Shown here: one piece after another, positions 53,685 through 58,959 of the stretch
How the letters are laid out: every line of letters starts with the position of its first letter
How positions within the stretch are numbered: the stretch's first letter is position 1
Assembly: GCF_002742265.1 (NCBI RefSeq)
Contig: NZ_MDGL01000125.1
Coordinates: 1 to 58,959, forward strand
Source of the DNA: Maribacter sp. 4G9
GTDB taxonomy: Bacteria; Bacteroidota; Bacteroidia; Flavobacteriales; Flavobacteriaceae
Direction of reading: 5' to 3'
DNA length: 58,959 nt
Notes under the pieces: model-generated
The model's database searches: none
The model's input: the letters and a program-made list of their open reading frames with translations, nothing else
What the model was told of the DNA's origin: nothing
Position numbers and translations under genes: made by a program

Positions 53685-56600
53685 ATGCTACATCATTTAC
53701 ATATAAAGGAGTACACGACCCTATCTGGAGTGACCCAGGATATTGAGCTGTCCTATGAACTCTTCGGGGCCAAGCTCCATACGGCACCCATTATTTTGGT
53801 GAACCACGCCCTAACGGGCAATTCGAACGTTACGGGTGAAAACGGTTGGTGGTCCGCGTTGATCGGTGAGGGAAAATGTATCGATACAAAAAAGTATACC
53901 ATCCTTTGTTTTAACATCCCCGGAAACGGATATGATAAGTTTGTCATTGAAAATTATAAGGATTTTGTGGCGGGAGACATCGCCCGGATTTTCCTTCTGG
54001 GATTGGAAAAATTAAAAATCCAAAAACTTTTTGCCATTATTGGGGGTTCATTGGGTGGTGGAATTGCCTGGGAAATGGCGGCCATCGACCCTAATTTAAC
54101 GGAGCATTTGGTGCCTGTGGCGTCCGACTGGAAATCGACCGACTGGCTTATCGCCAATTGCCAGATCCAAGAGCAGTTCTTGGTAAATTCCAAGCAACCG
54201 GTCCACGATGCGCGTATGCATGCCATGTTATGTTATCGCACACCGGAGTCTTTTAAGGAACGGTTTAAACGAAGTACCAACGAGGCGCTTCAGGTATTCA
54301 ATGTGGAAAGCTGGTTGATGCATCATGGTGAAAAGTTGCAGGAGCGTTTTCAATTATCGGCCTATAAGCTGATGAACCAGTTGCTGAAAACCATTGATGT
54401 TACCCGAAACGGGGAGGAGAACTTCATCAAACTACAAAATAGCGATACCAATATTCATATTGTTGGAGTGGATTCCGACCTGTTTTTTACGGCGAAAGAA
54501 AACAAGGATACTTTTAAGCAATTGGCGCAGGCCAATAGCAATGTGACCTATGGTGAAGTTCAATCGCTTCACGGACATGATGCCTTCCTGATCGAGTTTG
54601 AGCAAATGGAGAAACTGCTCCATTCCATATTTAATGCGAATGGTAAATCGGGCAAGGTAAAAGTCTTGAAATTTGGCGGAAAATCCCTGAGCAATGGTGA
54701 AGGTTTGGAACGTGTGTTGGATGTAATCGCCACCAAGGTAAAGTCCGGGGAAAATATTGCCGTAGTACTTTCGGCACGTGAAAAAGCAACGGACCAACTG
54801 GAAAGTATTCTGGAAAAGGCTTCAAAAGGAAAGCCTTATAAAGAGGACTTCGAGGCTTTGGAAAGCTACCAGCAACATACCTACGGAAACGTAAATTTAT
54901 CCAAGGAATTCAAAGGCTTGGCCAAATTGTTCGAGGGAGTATCCCTCTTGGGAGATTACAGCGCCAAGATCAAGGATGAGGTGTTGGCCCATGGCGAGTT
55001 GATTTCGGCAAAATTGGTGACCAAACTCCTGATAGGCAAAGGCGTAAATGCCCGTTTTTTGGATTCACGGGAATTGATTACCACCGATGCCACTTTTGGC
55101 GATGCCAAGGTGATGGAGCATGTTTCCAAGGAAAAGGTATTGTTGAAGTTTTCTGAACTGCCCCATGATGCCGTACCGGTGATTACAGGATTTATTGCGG
55201 CCACGGAAGAGGGGGAAACCACTACCTTGGGAAGGAACGGCAGTAATTATAGTGCCGCACTTTTGGCCAATTTCCTGGATGCCGAAGAGTTACAAAATTA
55301 CACGCATGTGGATGGTATTTTTACAGCCAATCCAGATTATGTGAAGGAAGCCAAGCGTATCAGTAACCTGAGCTATGCGGAGGCGAATGAGATGGCCAAC
55401 TTTGGAGCCACGATTTTGCATGCCAAGACCATTATTCCATTGATTGAGAAAAATATTCCTCTGCGGATTTTAAACACCTATAACGACGATAATGAGGGTA
55501 CACTGATCAGTGCCAAGTCCAGTAAGGAGGGTATCCGGTCCATTTCGGTAATTGAGGATGTTGCCTTGATCAATTTGGAGGGACGCGGACTGTTGGGGAA
55601 GGTGGGGATAGATGCCCGTATTTTCAAGACCTTGGAAGCTATCAATATCAGCGTAAGTATTATTTCCCAAGGATCCTCCGAACGGGGTATTGGTTTGGTG
55701 GTGAAGCGCGACAAAGCGGAGCGTGCCAAGCGCGCCTTGGAAAACGAATTTTCGAGCGATTTCCAGAGTCAGGATATCAACATGATCAAGGTCGTTGCCG
55801 ATGTTTCGGTCATTTCCGTGGTGGGCCAGGATTTGAGCACCTTTCACAAACCCTTTAACGCCCTAATCAAAAACCAGATCGTACCGTTGTTGTTCAACAA
55901 TACGGTATCGGGAAAGAACGTGAGTTTGGTCGTAAGGAAATCGGATTTGACCAAAGCGGTCAATGTAATGCACGGCCAGATTTTCGGGGTCAGTAAAAAA
56001 GTCAATTTGGCGGTATTCGGACATGGAAATGTTGGCGGTACCTTGATCGACCAAATTTTAAAATCGGCCAAAAATATCGAGGACCGAAAAGGTATCGACT
56101 TAAGGGTCTTTGCCATTGCCAATTCCCGTAAAGTCTTGCTCAATGCGAAAGGAGTAAGCGGAAAGTGGAAGACCGATATCAACAGCAAGGGAAAATCCTA
56201 CGTCGTAAAGGATATTATCGATTTTGCCAAGAACAACCATTTGGAGAATCTGATCGTAATCGATAATACGGCCAGTCAGGATTTTGTGGCCCACTATTTC
56301 GATTTTGTGGAAAACGGATTCGATGTCGTTTCCTCCAATAAGATTGCCAATACTCTTGGGTTCGATTATTACCAATTGCTACGGGAGGAGCTGGACAAAC
56401 ATCAAAAGCAATACCTGTACGAGACCAATGTGGGTGCGGGGTTACCCTTGATAGATACCATTAAGTTATTGCACCTGTCCGGAGAGAATATTACCCGCAT
56501 CAAAGGGGTCTTTTCAGGGTCCTTGAGTTATATTTTCAATACATTTTCAGAAGTGGACACTTCCTTTTCGTCTATTCTAAAGGATGCCAAATTAAAAGGT

Positions 56601-57071
56601 TTTACGGAACCTGATCCAAGGGAAGACCTTTCTGGAAACGACGTGGGTAGAAAGTTATTGATCTTGGCTAGGGAACTGGATCTGCGCAATGAATTTTCCG
56701 ATATCAATATAGAAAATCTGATTCCCTCCACCTTGGAAAAAGGCGATGTGAATTTCTTTATGGAAAATCTGGAAGTGTTGGACGATACATTTAACGAGAT
56801 AAAAAAGAACCAAAAACCTTACCATGTATTGCGCTATGTGGGCGATTTGCATGGAGATCTACAAAAGGAGAAAGGCATCTTGGATGTGAAACTGGTTTCC
56901 GTTCCCAAGGAGAGTGCTTTGGGGCAGGTGAAGGGGTCGGATTCCATTATTGAAATCTATACGGAATCCTATGGGGAAAACCCCTTGGTGATTCAGGGTG
57001 CCGGAGCAGGGGCCGCAGTTACCGCCCGTGGAGTTTTTGGGGATATATTACGGATTGCGGAGAAAAGTTAA
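53685..57071 (+). CDS. thrA: Homoserine O-acetyltransferase / aspartokinase / homoserine dehydrogenase fusion
   Basis: An 1128-residue protein of three enzymes. Residues 1-320 form a MetX-like alpha/beta hydrolase with nucleophile Ser in GGSLGGGIAW (about 121), Asp in VDSDLFF and His in HGHDAF. Residues about 323-765 form an aspartate kinase (KVKVLKFGGKSLSNGEGLE; two ACT regions, ALINLEGRGLLGKVGIDARIF and VISVVGQDLS). Residues about 770-1128 form a homoserine dehydrogenase (LAVFGHGNVGG; GVFSGSLSYIFNTF; LSGNDVGRKLLILARE). Together they take aspartate to aspartyl phosphate, aspartate semialdehyde to homoserine, and homoserine to O-acetylhomoserine, lacking only Asd. It feeds metY and metZ on either side. 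Confidence 0.93.
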   Translation: MLHHLHIKEYTTLSGVTQDIELSYELFGAKLHTAPIILVNHALTGNSNVTGENGWWSALIGEGKCIDTKKYTILCFNIPGNGYDKFVIENYKDFVAGDIARIFLLGLEKLKIQKLFAIIGGSLGGGIAWEMAAIDPNLTEHLVPVASDWKSTDWLIANCQIQEQFLVNSKQPVHDARMHAMLCYRTPESFKERFKRSTNEALQVFNVESWLMHHGEKLQERFQLSAYKLMNQLLKTIDVTRNGEENFIKLQNSDTNIHIVGVDSDLFFTAKENKDTFKQLAQANSNVTYGEVQSLHGHDAFLIEFEQMEKLLHSIFNANGKSGKVKVLKFGGKSLSNGEGLERVLDVIATKVKSGENIAVVLSAREKATDQLESILEKASKGKPYKEDFEALESYQQHTYGNVNLSKEFKGLAKLFEGVSLLGDYSAKIKDEVLAHGELISAKLVTKLLIGKGVNARFLDSRELITTDATFGDAKVMEHVSKEKVLLKFSELPHDAVPVITGFIAATEEGETTTLGRNGSNYSAALLANFLDAEELQNYTHVDGIFTANPDYVKEAKRISNLSYAEANEMANFGATILHAKTIIPLIEKNIPLRILNTYNDDNEGTLISAKSSKEGIRSISVIEDVALINLEGRGLLGKVGIDARIFKTLEAINISVSIISQGSSERGIGLVVKRDKAERAKRALENEFSSDFQSQDINMIKVVADVSVISVVGQDLSTFHKPFNALIKNQIVPLLFNNTVSGKNVSLVVRKSDLTKAVNVMHGQIFGVSKKVNLAVFGHGNVGGTLIDQILKSAKNIEDRKGIDLRVFAIANSRKVLLNAKGVSGKWKTDINSKGKSYVVKDIIDFAKNNHLENLIVIDNTASQDFVAHYFDFVENGFDVVSSNKIANTLGFDYYQLLREELDKHQKQYLYETNVGAGLPLIDTIKLLHLSGENITRIKGVFSGSLSYIFNTFSEVDTSFSSILKDAKLKGFTEPDPREDLSGNDVGRKLLILARELDLRNEFSDINIENLIPSTLEKGDVNFFMENLEVLDDTFNEIKKNQKPYHVLRYVGDLHGDLQKEKGILDVKLVSVPKESALGQVKGSDSIIEIYTESYGENPLVIQGAGAGAAVTARGVFGDILRIAEKS

Positions 57072-57075
57072 TTCT

Positions 57076-57334
57076 TAAAGTGGAAAGTGGAAAGTGAAAA
57101 GTGGAAAGTGGAAAGTGGAAAGTGAAAAGTGAAAAGTTAAAAGTTGAAAGTGAAAAGTGGAAAGTGGAAAGTGGAAAGTGGAAAGTGAAAAGTGAAAAGT
57201 GGAAAGTGAAAAGTGGAAAGTGAAAAGTGGAAAGTGAAAAGTGGAAAGTGAAAAGTGAAAAGTGGAAAGTGAAAAGTGGAAAGTGAAAAGTGAAAAGTGG
57301 AAAGTGAAAAGTGAAAAGTGAAAAGTGAAAAGAC
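57076..57334 (+). repeat. Heptamer minisatellite, 37 units of (G/A)AAAGTG
   Basis: Thirty-seven consecutive 7-bp units with no indels. Most are GAAAGTG or AAAAGTG; the first is TAAAGTG, two near 57132 end in TT and the last is AAAAGAC. The strand is purine-rich on the mRNA and cannot fold on itself. A second, degenerate repeat of AACCAACAACGAAT type follows at about 57353-57419 up to the metZ start. Together they fill the 352-bp gap; no gene lies in it. Confidence 0.95.
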
Positions 57335-57423
57335 TTTTCTTTGCTAAAAGCTAAAAACCAACAACGAATAACCAACAACCAACAGCGAATAACCAACTAC
57401 CAAGAACGAAGAACGAACAAGTA

Positions 57424-58590
57424 ATGAGCAATAAAAAATTCGAAACGAACGCCATACGAACGCAGTTAAAACGAACGGAAAATTTGGAACATTCCGTTCC
57501 CCTGTATCTCACTTCTAGTTTTGTCTTTGAAGATGCGGAGGATATGCGGGCGTCATTTGCAGAGGAAAAGGAGCGGAATATTTATTCCCGATACTCCAAC
57601 CCCAATACCAATGAATTCGTGGAAAAAGTGTGCCAAATGGAAGGAGCCGAGCAGGGCTTTGCCTTTGCATCAGGCATGGCGGCCGTATTCTCCACCTTGG
57701 CAGCCTTGTTGGATAGCGGGGACCATGTGGTATCGGCAGCAAGTATTTTTGGGTCTACCCATTCCCTGTTCAATAACTTTTTTCCAAAGTGGAACATTTC
57801 CCATAGCTATTTTGATGTTCATGATTTGGATTCCATTGATGATCTTATTCAACCAAACACCAAGTTGATTTATGCGGAAACACCCACCAATCCGGGGGTG
57901 GACGTGTTGGATTTGGAAGCGCTGGGTCAGATAGCGAAAAAACACAATGTATTGTTGGTCATCGATAACTGTTTTGCATCGCCCTATTTACAGCAGCCGA
58001 TTAAATTTGGGGCGGATTTGGTCATTCATTCCGGTACCAAGTTGATGGACGGTCAAGGCCGTGTTTTGGCAGGTATTACCGTGGGGAAAAGGGAATTGAT
58101 GGACAAGGTATACCGATTCTCTAGAATTACGGGACCTGCTTTGTCCCCATTTAATGCCTGGGTGCTGAGCAAGAGCTTGGAGACTCTGGCGGTCCGTGTG
58201 GATCGGCATTGTGCCAATGCCCTGCAAGTGGCAGAGTTTCTGGAAGGCCATGACAAGGTAAACTGGGTAAAATATCCTTTCTTAAAATCACACCCAAAAT
58301 ACGAAGTAGCCAAAAAGCAGATGAAGGCCGGCGGTTGTGTGGTCGCTTTTGAAGTAAAAGGAGGCTTGGAAGCCGGACGTACATTCTTCGATTCCATAAA
58401 ACTGTTGTCCCTCTCCGCAAATTTGGGGGATTCCCGAAGTATTGTCACCCATCCTGCATCAACGACACATAGCAAACTATCCGTAGAGGAACGCGCCGCT
58501 AGTGGCATTACCGAAGGTATGGTGCGTATCTCGGTAGGTTTGGAGCATATTGATGATATCATTGCGGATATTTCCCAGGCTTTGGGGTAG
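57424..58590 (+). CDS. metZ: Trans-sulfuration family PLP enzyme, probable O-succinyl/acetylhomoserine sulfhydrylase
   Basis: A 388-residue PLP enzyme. The lysine is Lys206 (VIHSGTKLMDGQGRVLAG); NIYSRYSNPNTNEFVEK, GFAFASGMAAVFSTL and ETPTNPGVDVLDLEAL are family features. The SGTKLMDGQGR motif is typical of MetZ. Cystathionine gamma-synthase is the alternative. It is third in the met operon; a long heptamer array separates it from the fusion gene. Confidence 0.87.
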   Translation: MSNKKFETNAIRTQLKRTENLEHSVPLYLTSSFVFEDAEDMRASFAEEKERNIYSRYSNPNTNEFVEKVCQMEGAEQGFAFASGMAAVFSTLAALLDSGDHVVSAASIFGSTHSLFNNFFPKWNISHSYFDVHDLDSIDDLIQPNTKLIYAETPTNPGVDVLDLEALGQIAKKHNVLLVIDNCFASPYLQQPIKFGADLVIHSGTKLMDGQGRVLAGITVGKRELMDKVYRFSRITGPALSPFNAWVLSKSLETLAVRVDRHCANALQVAEFLEGHDKVNWVKYPFLKSHPKYEVAKKQMKAGGCVVAFEVKGGLEAGRTFFDSIKLLSLSANLGDSRSIVTHPASTTHSKLSVEERAASGITEGMVRISVGLEHIDDIIADISQALG

Positions 58591-58607
58591 TTATAAATTC
58601 TCAGGTA

Positions 58608-58717
58608 TGTCAGTTCGAGTGATTTTCGATAGAAAATCGTATCGAGAACAATTTTAACTAAGCGTGTCCTGCTTCTCGATACAAAATCGCGATGCGATTC
58701 CACTCGAAGTGACAAAA
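58608..58717. repeat. Large imperfect inverted repeat (CACTCGAA family)
   Basis: TGTCAGTTCGAGTG and GATTTTCGATAGAAAATCGT on the left face TTCTCGATACAAAATCG and CCACTCGAAGTGACA on the right, around a centre of about 25 bp. It lies 18 bp after metZ and could form a long hairpin. The rest of the 266-bp gap to the IS3 gene shows nothing else except the IS end. Confidence 0.75.
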
Positions 58718-58788
58718 AACTGTTTGGGCAATTACAAGAATCAATACGAAAAATATCTTGATTTAGGGTAGCTAAAGGTTCCTTGGAC

Positions 58789-58959
58789 TGTAGGCTTCCC
58801 TAAAAATAGGACAGTTCATAATTCGAATTTACTAACTTTAAATTCAAACTGTCACGATGAAAAACAGCAAGTTTAGCGAGAGTCAAATTATCAAGGCTCT
58901 AAAAGAAAATCAGCAAGGAAGATCTGTTGGAGATGTTTCGAGGGAATTAGGAATAGATA
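58789..58959 (+). mobile_element. Left end of an IS3-family insertion sequence
   Basis: TGTAGGCTTCCCTAAAAATA at 58789 has the form of an IS3-type terminal inverted repeat (TG start, then CCTAAAAATAGGAC), 68 bp before an IS3-type orfA. The other end is outside the window. Confidence 0.75.
58857..58959 (+). CDS. IS3-family transposase OrfA, N-terminal fragment
   Basis: Thirty-four codons are present, MKNSKFSESQIIKALKENQQ and on through GRSVGDVSRELGI, the helix-turn-helix N-terminus of IS3-family OrfA (IS2/IS3-like). The frame is open at the window edge. OrfB with the DDE domain would follow outside. Confidence 0.85.
   Translation, partial: MKNSKFSESQIIKALKENQQGRSVGDVSRELGID

Noticed and set aside
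57019..57396. Minus-strand 125-codon frame with Phe-His-Phe-Ser-Leu-type repeats
   Set aside because: It is only the complement of the heptamer array; a 7-bp unit is open in this frame because it lacks stop codons.

Overview
The window is chromosomal DNA of a member of the Bacteroidota, almost certainly a marine Flavobacteriaceae. The evidence is gldJ and porV of the gliding/type IX secretion machinery, TAnnTTTG promoter -7 boxes, no recognisable Shine-Dalgarno dependence, SusC-like carboxypeptidase-regulatory domains, membrane Na+/H+ pyrophosphatase, and a homoserine acetyltransferase-aspartokinase-homoserine dehydrogenase fusion. Genus cannot be fixed from the sequence alone. The left edge lies in an IS21-family element (istB tail) and the right edge in an IS3-family element, so the window may be a contig that ends at repeats.

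Left part (1-1475): a decayed island end. An IS21 right terminus interrupts a tyrosine recombinase pseudogene, followed by the 3' half of a tRNA-Val gene (probable att site) and its terminator. 1529-8651: a four-gene minus-strand operon of planctomycete-type cytochrome proteins (membrane protein with a haem motif, Tat-exported propeller, DUF1501 protein, and a large PSCyt1/DUF1549/LamG/DUF1553 lipoprotein). 8821-21946: tRNA-Val(GAC), murF, gldJ, porV (without the porU usually found beside it), cdd, pdhA, pdhC, an M28 peptidase, an SDR, a SprT-like protein, a mannose-1-phosphate guanylyltransferase and a DUF389 protein.

21943-30586: an MlaE/MlaF lipid transporter pair, a PafA-type phosphatase, murI, folA, a class V aminotransferase-fold enzyme, a lone CBM48 protein and a two-component system. 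31006-39067: a lipoprotein made of five exact 110-residue repeats, thyA, a nucleoside transporter, a bifunctional nuclease, etfBA, and pdhB, which lies 21 kb from pdhAC. etfBA and pdhB are divergent around a perfect 28-bp palindrome. 39172-47360: a DUF5686 outer-membrane protein, ppa and hppA side by side, tonB, an App1-type phosphatase and a deoxynucleoside kinase.

47361-58590 is a methionine region. metK has a SAM-II-like riboswitch in its leader. A SAM-I riboswitch precedes metY, a triple-domain metX-aspartokinase-homoserine dehydrogenase gene and metZ, so this organism appears to use two unrelated SAM-sensing RNAs for SAM synthesis and for homocysteine synthesis. A 37-unit heptamer minisatellite separates the fusion gene from metZ. 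Between metK/CocE and the riboswitch lies a cluster of two alternating palindromic modules in which a DUF559 nuclease gene takes the place of a short linker. It looks like an autonomous/non-autonomous repeat family and is the best candidate here for an undescribed system.
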